Positions 37,701-50,213 of a DNA stretch of 64,000 bases are shown here, piece after piece. The stretch covers positions 612,185,065 through 612,249,064 of the forward strand of contig NC_081405.1 in assembly GCF_030272615.1 (NCBI RefSeq), given 5' to 3'. Under the pieces are notes generated by a model that worked only from the letters and a program-made list of their open reading frames with translations, was not told the DNA's origin and did no database searches. The position numbers and the translations under genes were made by a program. The DNA comes from Cryptomeria japonica (lineage: Eukaryota > Streptophyta > Pinopsida > Cupressales > Cupressaceae). Every line of letters starts with the position of its first letter. Position 1 is the stretch's first letter.

Positions 37701-39380
37701 TTTTTTTTAAACAAAATTGTGTCCATTTGTAATGTTGAAAATTGAGTACAATGTCTTCTATCTTTATGTTTTGGGTTGTTTTGTAGTGTTTTAAATGTAA
37801 TAATTAATATGTATACGGCATACTTTTGTGTGAGTTTAGCTATCATATTCCGATCCTCGTATCACTAATCCCAAAGTTTCATTCTTAATCACTAGATTTG
37901 TGTTATGCTGATTTATACGCTTATTTATTTATTTGAGATTATAGTGGAATGTGAAGAGCTCGTTTAGGTTAAAAGAGCCTAAAGGAGAAATTATTTCGCA
38001 TTGTTTGTTTGCGACTTCATCTTAAGTTTGTTGTATGCTTGAGTGTTTATTTTTTAACTTTTGTTTAGAGTTATAAAGTCAATCCATTAGGGGTTTAATT
38101 GAGGAAAACTTGACCCTTGCAATATGGAAAATTGATGAAAAGCGTTTGTAAACTTTGTTTATCCTTTCTTACATCCCTTAAGGTTTTGTATTTTTCCTCT
38201 TATATAAAATGGTGAATATGACTTTCCTGCATTTTTCCTCTTACAGAAAATGGTGAATATGACTTTCCTACAGCCTTTACATTTTTTTAATTTTTTCTTA
38301 CATTTATTAAATGGTGAAACCAATGTTTTTAAACCTTGTCAAATTTGTTCTTATTTCTTCTAGGGTTTTAGATTTGATATTTTTTATTGTTACATCTTTT
38401 TAAGAATTTATTAGGGAATGGATGTAATTCGGTTTCATTGATTTATTTATATTAGGATTTAGATACTTATTGCATGTTTGATTTCTACACTCTTATTTAT
38501 GCGTTATTGACACGTCTTATCATGGACTCTCATAGACCCTCACATTTATTGCCTATTCATGCTTTACCAATTTCGAGTCTCCCTACACTTTACTTCATTT
38601 AATCCTCTTGTCCACGGTGTTTTTATGTTTTTTATATTATAGATGGGGAGGTCTCTTAAAATTGTTGTCATTTTTGTGATCTCTCATTAATAGTTTGTTA
38701 TGCTTTCTTCTCATTTGAACACATTTACTTCCCTTGTCCATGAGATTCATATAATTTCTTTCACACTTATCATGTATAGTGATAATAATGTGTATGAGCA
38801 TGATGATATTTTACCTTTGGGTGCATTCCTTCTCATGTTTTGGTTCATTATGACAATTAGGTTGCTTTCCATTCTAATGCCCTATCTAGGAATAGCATTT
38901 TAATGATGAGGTTACAACTTCCTTATTTCTTCATGACATTGTTACACCTTGTGATGATACCACCCTTTCATGTGATGGTGATATATCTTATGAGCACATT
39001 CTTCACAAAGCTTATGTTCACTTTTAATGTTCACTTACAAGTTTTACTCGTTCCTCTCTTGCTTCTTCTTGCCAAGTGAGGATCATATTGATGTGGATAT
39101 GCATGCTTCACTTCCACATGAACTTGCAAGTCCTTAGCTTCCTTGTGGCTCTTGGTCTACTAATGCCATGTTTAGGGTTAGAATGGTGATAAGTCTTTAT
39201 CTTGTCATGATATGGTTGATGGATCTTTGTTTCATATTATTTGATTTATTATGTGCATTTTTCTAATGCACATGTGATCGATTCATTTGGTTGTATTGAA
39301 GATGCAAAGGTACACAGTGGAACATATTTATCTTCATAGTATGTTTATACAAATGAGAGTACCTTGATGCATGCATTTGA
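37701..39380. other. AT-rich intergenic DNA, no recognisable gene
   Basis: Many stops in all frames. Short fragments are repetitive in feel, such as the duplicated 'aaaatggtgaatatgacttt' at about 38207 and 38247. No domain is recognised. Confidence 0.5.
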
Positions 39381-39936
39381 GGCTAACTTGATTTAAAGAG
39401 CTAAACAATCACTTGATTTGTGTCATGCTTATTATACATCCTTCTATGATTTGTCATGTACTTTCATATATTATTTTACTATTGGGTCCCTAAACCTTGT
39501 ATTACTCATGAGCCTCATTCTTTCACTACTACGAGTCCTTAGTAGATCCCATGGATTTGTCCATGTATCATGATGATACACCATCTTTTATGGAGACGCT
39601 CCTTTGGGTTGTTTTGTTCTTTTTCATGATGTATTCCTAAATGTATGCATATCATCAAGGCTAACTTGATTTAAAGAGCTAAACAATCACTTGATTTGTG
39701 TCATACTTATTATACATCCTTCTATGATTTGTCATGTACTTTCATATATTATTTTACTATTGGGTCCCTAAACCTTGTATTACTCATGAGCCTCATTCTT
39801 TCACTACTACGAGTCCTTAGTAGATCCCATGGATTTGTCCATGTATCATGATGATACACCATCTTTTATGGAGAGACTCCTTTAGGTTGTTTTGTTCTTT
39901 TTCATGATGTATTCCTAAATGTATGCATATCATCAA
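39381..39936 (+). repeat. 278 bp tandem direct duplication
   Basis: 39381-39658 and 39659-39936 are nearly identical; I count only about four differences by eye (for example 'catgctt' against 'catactt', and 'gagacgctcctttggg' against 'gagagactccttta'). The unit starts 'ggctaacttgatttaaag' and ends 'gcatatcatcaa'. High similarity in otherwise decayed DNA suggests a recent duplication. Confidence 0.93.
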
Positions 39937-39998
39937 TGAGTGACAATCGCATATATTATACTTAATATATGTGATTGTCACTCATTGATGATATGCAT
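39923..39998. repeat. Near-perfect 36 bp inverted repeat (hairpin)
   Basis: Left arm 39923-39958 and right arm 39963-39998, with a 4-base loop. The single mismatch (G at 39949) would be a G-U wobble pair if this strand were transcribed. The left arm starts inside the second copy of the 278 bp duplication. It could be a foldback element, a small-RNA precursor or a duplication artefact; the sequence alone does not decide. Confidence 0.93.
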
Positions 39999-39999
39999 T

Positions 40000-42900
40000 T
40001 CCCATCCTCCCACTTTTGCACATGTTACACATATAGATATGGTATAAGTACACTTTTACATTCCATTATGAGTAGTTTAAATGACTTGAAAAAGTGTTGA
40101 TGATTATGAACAAAGATTTAACACAAAAAATTGTATCAATGCATTATTGTATAATCCCTTGACATATAACATTTTAATTTATCCTTCGTCAAGTGGATTT
40201 ATGGCACAATGTTTTATGACATATGATGGTAGATGTGATTATACACTTACAATATTTCAAAACTTGGTGTATCATTTATATTCATGAGGATTAACCACTT
40301 GATAAAGTGTACCAACAAGGTTGGTTGGTCATTCAATCATGTGGTTTTATTCATTATCAAATGCTTCAATCACTTTCACAATCACGTTGAACCTAAGATG
40401 TGTAACTAAGCCCATGTCCAATGGAAGCAAAAAAGATAGAGCTAGTTAGAAATTTTACTACTAACATGAATTTTACCTTAGAAGATGATGAATTTTAAAG
40501 CATGTTTACTTCCACTCTTTAAAAGCAAACTGTATGTCTAGCTTCATTATTCATTTTCATTTTACTATACTACTTTGTGCAAATGTGAGTGTGCTTTATT
40601 GGAATATCTTTTATATCATCAAATTTGTAATGATTCCCATTATGATCATAAAGTTAAATCATTGTCACAATTAGATAATGAAGGCAATGAGGATGTCAAA
40701 TTAAAGAAATTTAGAAAATTCGTTATATTGGAGGAGCCTCTACATATTGTATTAGAGCTAATTTTGAAACAATTTTATTACTTTAGCTTTGGATTTTCAT
40801 GTCCCCTTTTTAATTAATTTATTGTGGCATGGACATTATTCCATTCCAAATATTTTCCCTGGGCTAGGGTATAGAAATTGAAAAATAATCATATTTAAAA
40901 TTTGATCATTTTGACTTGAATCGTTTATTATTTATGATTATAAAAGGATCAAATAATTATTTTAATATTATTAATTTGGAGTATTTCTTCAATGGTTAGA
41001 GTGGGATTTCTTATGAGGAGGTTTTTAACCTTTTAGATTAAGTGGCAGCCAATTATTAGTAGATTATTTGGCAGATTTTATGACAACTTGCATGTGGGGA
41101 GTTATTTTCTAATTTTAGTCAAGAATCTTGCAATGGTTATAATGGGGGTTTATTTTAGATGAAAATAATCTTTTATTTATTTTTTCAACAAGGGGTCACT
41201 TGGATTTGGTCCTCTATTTATTTGTAGGCAATTTCACATTCTAACATCTCTTTTCACCTTATTAAAACTCTACCAAAATTTGTTTGGACATTTGTGTTTA
41301 ACAAATAATATTCTATAGATGAAAATTCATTGAAGATTGGTGAGAATGGATGAAAATCCATTGGTTTCAAGCATTAGAGGATAAAACTCCTTTGGTACAT
41401 GATGACATTTTCATACATGGATTGCAATTGAGCTCCATCGGTTTGTAGTTTCAATTAGTTTTTTATGTGTTTATATGGAGGTGTGGATTGAAGTTTGGCT
41501 TTAGTTTGTTGTAATTTTTTGTTGCTTTTTGATTCATCTTTTTTTGTATATTAGTTCCAAGACCATTCTTTTGGATCTTAGCTTTCACAATACAAGTTGG
41601 TGCAATTTGGTAGTGTTACAGGGGGTATTCCAATGAGATTGTCAATTTATTTTTAGTTGTTCTTTGTTGTTCAATTTTGTATGGGATATTGTTGAAGATT
41701 CTATGACTATCATAAAAGTTTTCTATAATGTAAAAATTAGATTTACATCATATATATAAGCTACGAGAATTTATGGTTAATTTAGTGCATTTGTAATGTC
41801 AACAATCTAATGAGTGCTCCAATTTTTCGATACAATTTTGTTCTTTGATTTCAAATTATTGTTGTTGTTCATGTTAGATTTTTTCATTGTTGGAACAACA
41901 TATTTCATGTATTAATATCAAATTTAATTTATAGAATTTTTTGGAGTTTTATCCAAAATTTGTCAAATCGGGTGCATAAAATTCTAAAGGAATTGCTAAA
42001 TCTTTGTGGGTATCTCAAATTGTTTTAAAAAGTAATTTTATGTGGGATTCACACATATCATTTAGAAACTGATATTTTGTACTTTGATATATTTAAATAA
42101 ATAAAAATAATTATTTTACATGAAAAAATTTAGTGATATTAGAGCTAAGATCTTGTCACCTTGCAAGATAAAAATTTAAATTTTTATGTGAAGACATTTG
42201 AAGAAACCATACTAAAATTTATGAAAGGATTTTAAAAATATTGGAAGAATTTCAATACATGGGTAAATGATCCAATGATAAGAATATTATTGGAAATGGA
42301 AAAAAATTCATAAGTGAAAGAATTTGCCAAGGAAATTGAAAAAGTGAAGGGTGCATCAAAACAAAAATCACAAGAGAAGGTCAAAGAAGAAGAACAAACA
42401 AAGATGTAGGAAAGTGAGAAGATACAAACAATGGATAAATACATCTTCAAATATTTAAAAGTTGAAGGTAAATATTCTTTGTTAAAAGAAAATATTTTAT
42501 TGGTTTTTAATGCTTGCATGTGGTAGCAAAATATAGATGAAGTGAATAAATAAGAGATTTCACTTGTTGAATGTGAAGGATTCAAGTTGAATGAAGATGT
42601 GCCAAACCATGCACTATCTTTCAAACTTCTAGATGGTGAGTTGTGAATTTGGAATCATGAAAATGGAGGTGTTGAGGATATCTTAATAAATTATCTTCTA
42701 TTAAAAGAGGTTGGTTATTTTGATCATTGAAAAATGTATTTGAGCAAAAAATGCTAATATCACTTTACTATGAAATTGCAAGACAAAATATGTTCTTCAT
42801 TAATGAAACAAGGAGTATATAAAATAATTTTGAGAAAACCACTCCAAAAATTTTTGGGGAAAGGCTTGTTCAAAATTCATAACAAACTGTAAGAGATAAC

Positions 42901-43028
42901 TACTTCTCTAACTACCAACTCGCCACCTAAACAGGTGATTAACCTATAGAGTAAAATAAATGGTATAAATAACGGTAAAATATGAATTTTACACCAACAC
43001 CCACCGTAAGCACAACTTAGGTGGTAAC
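40000..43028. other. AT-rich DNA with one decayed frame
   Basis: Mostly without coding signs. From about 42120 to 42890 the + strand keeps a Lys/Glu-rich reading with scattered stops (for example EFAKEIEKVKGASKQKS and FKLNEDVPNHALSFKLL). This looks like an old protein-coding remnant that I cannot assign. The open frame on the opposite strand at 42232-42624 is its shadow. Confidence 0.4.
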
Positions 43029-44204
43029 TGTAATGTGGGGAAAATTAGGAATTAGGGTTTAAGATAATTAAACCACTAAATAGCCCAATTAACACACATA
43101 CATTGAAAGAGGGTTGAACCCAATAGATCTAGGCTCAATCCTTGTGGGAAAGAGACTGAGATTTTGATTGGATTCAATTGGGTTGTTATGATTTAGCCTC
43201 TTTCTTAAGTTGAATTGGATTAATTGTGAAATTAAGGCAAAACAATGAATCATTGAAGCAATCTGACAAAAATAATAAGTTATAGATATCCCATTGATCC
43301 ACAAATGTGGATTTGGGCAAAAGAAGATGTGTCAAACCTGTTCCTAGAAGTTTGGCCTGATTTTTCGTGACCATGTAGCACAAATTCGCCTTGGTCCTTC
43401 GAATTTTCCATCGTCAAAAGATGACTTGTTCATCACTATTGACTCTGTTGGATTTCCCGAGTATAGCTCAGCACTTGTTTCTTGTATAGAAAGAAAAGGA
43501 AATATTTTGGGAATAGGGGTTTGCCTTGCCTTAGGTCAAACCCTAGTTTTGGAATTAACAATGAAATTGAATTGATAAATGTAATGAAAGACTGAAGTAA
43601 AGTATTTTCCTTTTGAGGGAACGACTGAATCTAAAATGTAATGTTGAAAACCACAATGTTTACCTTGATGAAGTTTTGTTTGTCTTCACACAAAGAAATT
43701 AGAGTTTTATGTAGGATGTCTCCATAAAACATTGATCATGAGTGCTATCTTCAATGCTTGAACTTGACTTCACTTCTGCTTCAATGCTTGATGAATGACT
43801 GATTGCTTGCTCACTTGAATTTGCTAGAGTGTAGATCTTGATTTCAATTTGTTAGTTTAAAAATGAGAGGGGTAGACCTCCTTTTATACTTGATTGTTGA
43901 AAATCAAATTGAATTTCTACAATAGGCTGACATAGAATCCAAATTCTCGTTCATTGATCGTTGGGGGAGGCAATTTGGGGCCCAATTTAGAGGCCGAGGC
44001 TGATTTGAGATTAGGGCATGGCACGTCCTGGTCCTAGAAATCAGGACTCCAAAAATGGGGTGAAACTGGGAAATTGATGAAGATGTGGAATAGGTAATTG
44101 GTGTGAGCAGCATCAACATTGCAATCAGGCTTTGAAAGATGGAACGCCAAAATGAGACCTAAGTGAGGAAAAAATTGTAGGCAAGTACTTTTTAGAATGC
44201 TACA
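43029..44204 (-). repeat. E4 3' LTR (left)
   Basis: It begins TGTAATGTGGGG and ends GAATGCTACA on the + strand. It resembles the E2 LTRs at both ends (TGTAATGGGTGG ... GACACTACA) and has a minus-strand TATA box, TATAAAAGG, at 43880-43888. The polypurine tract follows at 44205-44221 (minus CTAAAGTGGGGGCTAAA). The partner LTR is absent, because the right end of E4 stops at the copia LTR at about 61900. Confidence 0.7.
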
Positions 44205-44481
44205 TTTAGCCCCCACTTTAGCGGGAATATGGGACTAAATATAATCACGGTAAAGTACAAAGTTGCATTGAAAAACTTCTATCAAGATATCAAAGAGACA
44301 AGAAACACTAAGCCCCCGGGGACTTAGGATCTAACTACTCTAATATCGAGATAAAAGGGACAACATAAGAAAGGAGAAGGAGAGAAAATACATGACTGCG
44401 CTAGCCTAGTAATATTTGCTTACTATGAGTCATGAAAAATAAAAATACCAAATTACAAAGTAAAAGGCTCAGTTTACAAAG
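44205..44481 (-). mobile_element. E4 interior, piece 1 (left of E2)
   Basis: This is the polypurine-tract end of E4. It stops at CAAAG (44477-44481), the duplicated target of the E2 insertion. E4 resumes at 51400. Confidence 0.7.
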
Positions 44482-45582
44482 TGTAATGGGTGGAAAATTA
44501 GGGTTTCCACTATGAGAGGGATGAAAACCGCTAATTTACCATTACATTCAAAAGAGGGGTGAATCCAATAGATTCAATCACAAATCAGTAATGATAAGGA
44601 TTGGATACTAATTGGATTCAAGGGGTTGTGAATTTGTTTGCCCTCTTTTGTGAGTTGAAATGCTGAAATTAGGGAAAAGTGTTGAAAATGAAGGTAAATA
44701 TGCAGAAACAGTGAGCTACAGTCGTCAAATTGAGGCACACACCTGGATCTGAGAAGTATATACAGATTCGGACCTGATCCCTGAAAAAGCTCCAAAATGT
44801 CAGGACCGGAGCACCTGTCGCTCTAGTCCTCCTAACTTTTCACACGCCAAAAAGGGGTTGATTTGTCTTTGTAAATAATGCCTATTCTGAAGATTGCAAC
44901 TTCATACCTATTTCCTGCACATAGAAAGAAAGGGAAATAGGTTGGGAATAGGGGCTTGCCTAAGTCAAACCCCGGTTTAGGAATTAACCTTGATTGAAAT
45001 ATTGCAAATACTGAAATAAATAATGGAAGGTTATACCTCATATCTACAATGACTGATAATGATGCTTTGCTTCTTGAATGTAATCATATATATTGTATGA
45101 AACGACATGCACATGACAAAACCCTAATCACACACACATGCTTGCAAATGAAAGATGTAGTGTTGCTCAATTGATGAATTAAGAATATGCAACCTTGAAG
45201 ACCTCTAGAAATGCTTGATGATTATAAATTCGCCCTTGTATCATGATCTTCTTATTAATGCATCTTGTATATATCAAAATGAGAGGGGAAAACCTCCTTA
45301 TATACTTTCCCATCGAAAAATGTATTAATTTTCTTACATAGGCCGACACGAGAAGGGGTTTCCTGCCCAAATTTGAGAATGCAAGAGGGGGCCTAGATAA
45401 GGACCAAAGCACCACGCCCTAGTCCTACCCTATTTTGGAGTCGAACTAAGGGGCCATGTTGTGCATGAGATGAACATGATGAAGGCATAATCAAGACTTA
45501 ATTAGGCATTGGGGGATGCACACTAAGGTGAGGGCCCAAAATGTGGACTAAATTGTAAGAGAGTGCAATTTAGGATGCTAAA
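44482..45582 (-). repeat. E2 3' LTR (left)
   Basis: It starts TGTAATGGGTGG and aligns to 50214-51399. A minus-strand TATA box, TATATAAGG, lies at 45296-45304. The inner end is TGCTAAA where the other copy has CACTACA, so the terminal TG (minus strand) has been mutated here. Confidence 0.88.
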
Positions 45583-45599
45583 TTTAGCCCCCACTTTAG
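45583..45599 (-). promoter_or_regulatory. E2 polypurine tract
   Basis: Minus-strand CTAAAGTGGGGGCTAAA, directly next to the left LTR and identical to the E4 tract at 44205-44221. Confidence 0.8.
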
Positions 45600-48084
45600 C
45601 AGGAGTATGAGCTTACACAAATACTCACGGTAAAGTAGATGGAAGAGAGATGAAGAGGAGGAGGAATGTATAGAAAAATCACAAGGAGTTTTTGAGGAAC
45701 CAAGCCCCCAATCTAAGGATCTTAACTCACTCAATCATATGCAAGGGCACACAAAAACATGACAAAAACAAAAAGATAAACAAAGACAAAAAGACAAACA
45801 AAGGCAAAAGACAAAAAAAGACACAACACACTAAAGCTAAGAACTAAAACAAGACCTCAAGTCAACTACCGGAAGAGACCTCGATATCAAAATGTCTCAA
45901 CAACTAATATCATTCTTGAAAATTGTCATCACACGAACACAAGTGCTCACATAAAAGAGCAAAGCAAGCATCATCCATGAACTATCAATATCAAAGATAC
46001 AAGTTCATGAGAAGAAGAAGAGAGAGCATCAATACACACTAGATGTGCTTTTCCAGGTGGTCCATGAGAAGAATGATGAGAGAGGACATAGATACCTCAC
46101 CCCTAGATATTTTTATCTAGGTGATCCATGTTGGGGAGGAGAGTAGGAATAGTCTAGCCCTATTTCGCTAGTTCCACTCATCCTCGTGCGTGTGTGCAAG
46201 TGATGTCTGGTTTCAAGTATATAGCACCTCGTATAAGAGTGTGTTTCCTCTGGTTTCAAGCATGCATCAACCTATTTAAGACATGTAATGCAAATGCAAA
46301 TGCCAAGAGGCGACTGTGTAAATTCCAAGAGGCGAATGACAGATACATGCCTGGTTTCAAGGACATCTCGTGTAAGAGTTTATTTCCTCTGGTTTTGGTG
46401 ATGTGTAACCCCATTTAAGACATATATCAAATGTTGCGTATGGTTTCGGGTATGAAGTATCTCGTATAAGAGTTTGTTTCCTCTATTTTTTAGAATGAAC
46501 ACCTCGTTTAGTACATGCAAAGATGATATGAAAAATAATGGTACAATATGATACAAAGGGAGCGATATGGGTGCCCCCCCTTAAGATGTCAACATATCCC
46601 TATGTTGATGTCTTAAGGAAGCTTAGAAACAAGGATATGTAACCTTCAACACTAAGGAGATATCCTTTAGAAAATAATGTTCATAAATCCGAGCTAAAGA
46701 GGGAATACTCTTATAAGCAAGGATAAGATAGTTGAAAAAGAGATATCTTGCAATAAGTGTAAAGAGGATCCTTGGAGGAGAAGAGATCTTTTCTCAAAAG
46801 ACATCTACCTCCAAGAGGAGTTTTTGAACAAACATAACATCTTCTACCAAAAGAAGGGAAGGAGAACAATAATGCATACCTCCCTCCTATTGTTAGGTGA
46901 AAGGGATTCTTGATGAAGGATGACACACTTTTGACCCAATGTGAGGGGTAAGTTTATGAGATGCACATTTCCAAGTGACGAAGAGCTTGTAGCCAAAGAC
47001 ATACACCTCTTGCATAAGAGATAATCTTTGAGAAAAAAATAACTTCACACAAGGAATAACATCGAATCATAAGCACACACCACTCAACAAAGGAAAATTG
47101 GACCCTTATAAAGGGTAAGAGAGGAATCATTGCCCCCCAAGAATAAGCACAATGAGAAGAATTACACAACTTCCAAAGAGAGATTATTCATAAGAGGCGT
47201 ACCATTTCAAACAAAGAATAGGTCCTAACCAAGGAACACACATGTACTCACACGAAGGATAATTCTTTGCAAGAAAGGACATCAAGTTATGAAGAATGCA
47301 ACACAAAAGAAGAGGTAATATTCAAAGAGAAAGAGAAAGAAGGAGGATCACAAACTCCTCTAAGGAGAGATTATTCATAATAGATGCACCATTTCAAACA
47401 AGGAATAGGTCCTAACCAAGGAACACATGTATTCTCATGAAGAATAATTCTATGCAAGAAAGGACATCAAGTTATGAAGAATGCAATCCAAAAGAAGAGG
47501 CAATCTTCAAAGAGAAAGAGTGAGAAGGATCACAAACTCCTCTAAGGAGAGATTATTCATAAGAGACGTATTGTTTCAAACAAGGAATAGGTCATAACCA
47601 AGGAACACACGTATTTGCATTAAGGATAATTCTATGCAAGAAAGGACATCAAGTTATGAAGAATGTAATCCAAAAGAAGAGGTAATCTTCAAAGAGAAAG
47701 AGATAGAAGAAGGATCACAAACTCCTCTAAGGAGAGATTTTTCATAAGAGACGTACCATTTCAAACAAGGAATAGGTCCTAACCAAGGAACACACGTATT
47801 TGCATGAAGGATAATTCTATGCAAGAAAGGACATCAAGTTATGAAGAATACAATCCATAAAGGAAATAGTGAAACCTTAGAAAGAGGAAGGATAATATTT
47901 TTGCCCCCCAAGCATAGAGACAAGAATAAATAGACTATTATGTTGCTCACTAAGTATGATTGGACCTAAAATTGTACCACCATGAATGAAAATGAGCCCC
48001 CAATAAGTAAGCTAACAATGTCACATAGTGAGGAGCAACATAATAGGAACTTGAATGTTATTTGGAATGATTATAAGAAATGTG
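45600..48084 (-). other. E2 non-coding interior
   Basis: No coding frame. Three loose repeats of 'tggtttcaag ... ctcgtataagag ... tttcctct' occur at about 46205, 46345 and 46440. The tandem array at 47170-47860 is listed separately. The end nearest the protein remnant (47880-48080) aligns with E1 at about 7630-7790, including 'aatgagcccccaata' and 'ctaccaatgtcacatagt' type motifs. Confidence 0.6.
47170..47860 (-). repeat. Four tandem 183 bp units in E2
   Basis: Units begin near 47178, 47362, 47544 and 47727 with 'gagagattattcataag'. Each contains 'aataggtcctaacc', 'ggaacacac' and 'aaggacatcaagttatgaag'. E1 holds a single diverged unit at about 7118-7270, so the array grew in the E2 lineage. 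Confidence 0.88.
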
Positions 48085-49370
48085 TCATTCATTGTCACAT
48101 GCTACTTTTATAATACCTAAATCAATATATTGTTGTATTTTAATTCTCAAGGCTTGACACTCATTAGTATAATGGCCATGAATTTGATGATACTTGCAAA
48201 AAGAAGAGTTTTCAAGATGTTGTCTACGTTTTCTTCTTCTTTTAGGCCAAAGAAGAGAGATTAAATTGGCATGCAAAAGATTGGAAAAAACACTATCTTG
48301 TTGTAATACCATATTGGAAAGAGAAATTATGGATTTACTAGACAATGGAGTAGGAGATGTCAACAAAGGAAGAGGTTGGAGACCCAACTTTTCATTAGAA
48401 AAGTGTGATTTCTCATGACTTTCAAGACTTTGTTGTGCACACCCTAAAACTTGTCCATTGCATCCATGTGTAGGATCAAGAGAGGGTTCACTCCTAGGTG
48501 GAATTGGATTGAAGTTTAAAGAGGCCCAATCAATTTCTATACATGTGTTAGGATAAAAAAATTGAGTATCAAATTCAATCATCTTATATTTTCTACAAAA
48601 AGAAGGCTTGAAATCTAATGACCCCCAATCATCCTCCAAGAGTTCTCCTTTAGGAACTTCTTTAGTAGGAGATGGTGTAATTGTTTGAATTGGATAGAGG
48701 ATTGTAGGAACTAAAAAAGCATATCATGCTTCAATTCGTATGTTTTCATCAGTGTCCAAAGCAAACACTTCATTATTATATGTGTAAGGCACTACATGAT
48801 AGTCAAGAACAATTTTTGGTTTTTGTCGAGGTTGAGATATATCTTGATCAAGGTGGACAACAACCTTAGGGTTCTTAGCAATATGAATTTCATTGATTTG
48901 ATCTTTGTTAGGTTCTTCATTTTAGGGAGAGAGAGCATTGGAAACATTATAATGATGGGAAATAGGATCATCCTCTTTCTCTAAGGTATCTTTGTGATTA
49001 AGACAAACATTAGAAAAGGGACTATCATATGTCATTAATGCTTCATCTCTAGGGGGAAGATCATGAAAAAGAGGTATGGTATTGCTAGGAAAAGTAACCA
49101 CAATATCATCCTCTTGCACCAAATAATCCTAATGGGGGAGGTACATTTTAAGAGAAGGATGAACATCATTCTCCAAAGATTCATCTTTAGGGGGAGATCT
49201 TTGAAAGAAGTGTCCATATTCTCTTTTTGCACCAATGTGACCTCAGTAATGAGATCAATGTTGGGAGAGGATTGATCATAGCTATGAATGAAAGGAAGAA
49301 CTAAGTTATCATCATATGCATGAAATGGAACACCATGAACATATTTAATGTAATGAAATTGAACTAGCAA
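48085..49370 (-). pseudogene. E2 polyprotein remnant with Gag-type zinc knuckle
   Basis: From 49370 leftwards the remnant has acidic repeats like E1's N-terminal part (IPLFHDLPPRDEALM resembles E1's TLPSWDETLM). A frameshift lies near 49120-49130 and stops at about 48922 and 48730. Next comes YNNEVFALDTDENI, then LLEDDWGSLDF, which aligns with E1's LLEDD-stop-GSLDF. It ends with FCKYHQIHGHYTNEC at 48157-48201, a CxxH...GHxxxxC knuckle of the type found near the end of plant Ty3 Gag. There is no protease active-site motif. Without RT and integrase it cannot be autonomous. Confidence 0.7.
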
Positions 49371-50192
49371 AATAAGATAAAAACTCCATCTTCAAGAAAT
49401 TCACTCAATACATGCATTGAATAAAGGAGGGAAATTTTGAATTTCAAAATTGAAATTTGTGGTTAAACAATGCAAGATTTTGTGCAAGTGATTAATTAAC
49501 CAATTAAGCAAGCATTTCGATTTGTGAATTTGAAAGATAAATGCCTCTAGATCATAGCATAACATATCATGAAAATGGATTTGAAAATTTAATGCAACCT
49601 AAAAATCAAATTAATAAATTAGGGTTTTATAAATTAAACCTCTTAATTTATGTAATTTAATTAAAATAAGATCTATGAGTGCAAATTTGATAATTAAAAT
49701 GTTCCCAAATCAGATCTTGAAAATTATTGATCCAATTTTTGACAACCCACAAATTCAATTTCAAATTTAAATTAACCTCTTAATTTTTTAAATTTAAATG
49801 GAAATCGAACTTGTAAATGAAAATTTGAATTTGAAATTTGAAAACACCAAGATCTAAAATAATTGATCCAAATTAAGCAACCCACAAGCTCAATTTTAAA
49901 TTTAAAAATTAGGGTTTTTTATGAAATTAACCTCTTAATTTTTAAAATTTAAATGGAAATCGAACTTGTAAATGAAACTTTGAATTTGAAATTTGAAAAC
50001 ACCATGATCTAAAATAATTAATCCAAATTAAGCAACCCACAAGATCATTTTAAATTTAAAAATTGGGGTTTTTTGTGAAATTAACCTCTTAATTTTTGAA
50101 TTTTAAATGGAAATTGAACTTGAAAATGAAATTTTGAATTTTAAATGCCTAAACAATTCAGATCTGAGAACTTAAATCATAAATTAAGGTGT
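49371..50192 (-). other. E2 5' leader
   Basis: Very AT-rich. 'aattaacctcttaattttt' and 'aaatggaaatcgaacttg' recur three times between 49745 and 50130 as diverged tandem repeats of about 150 bases. No frame. Confidence 0.7.
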
Positions 50193-50210
50193 AAGGATTC
50201 AGGTTCACCA
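50193..50210 (-). promoter_or_regulatory. E2 primer-binding site
   Basis: Minus-strand TGGTGAACCTGAATCCTT, three bases inside the right LTR. The first nine bases are shared with E1. The tRNA is not identified. Confidence 0.7.
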
Positions 50211-50213
50211 AAA

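Noticed and set aside
39381-39936. CRISPR-like or satellite array
   Set aside because: Only two long units and no spacers; this is a simple duplication, and the genome is a plant's.
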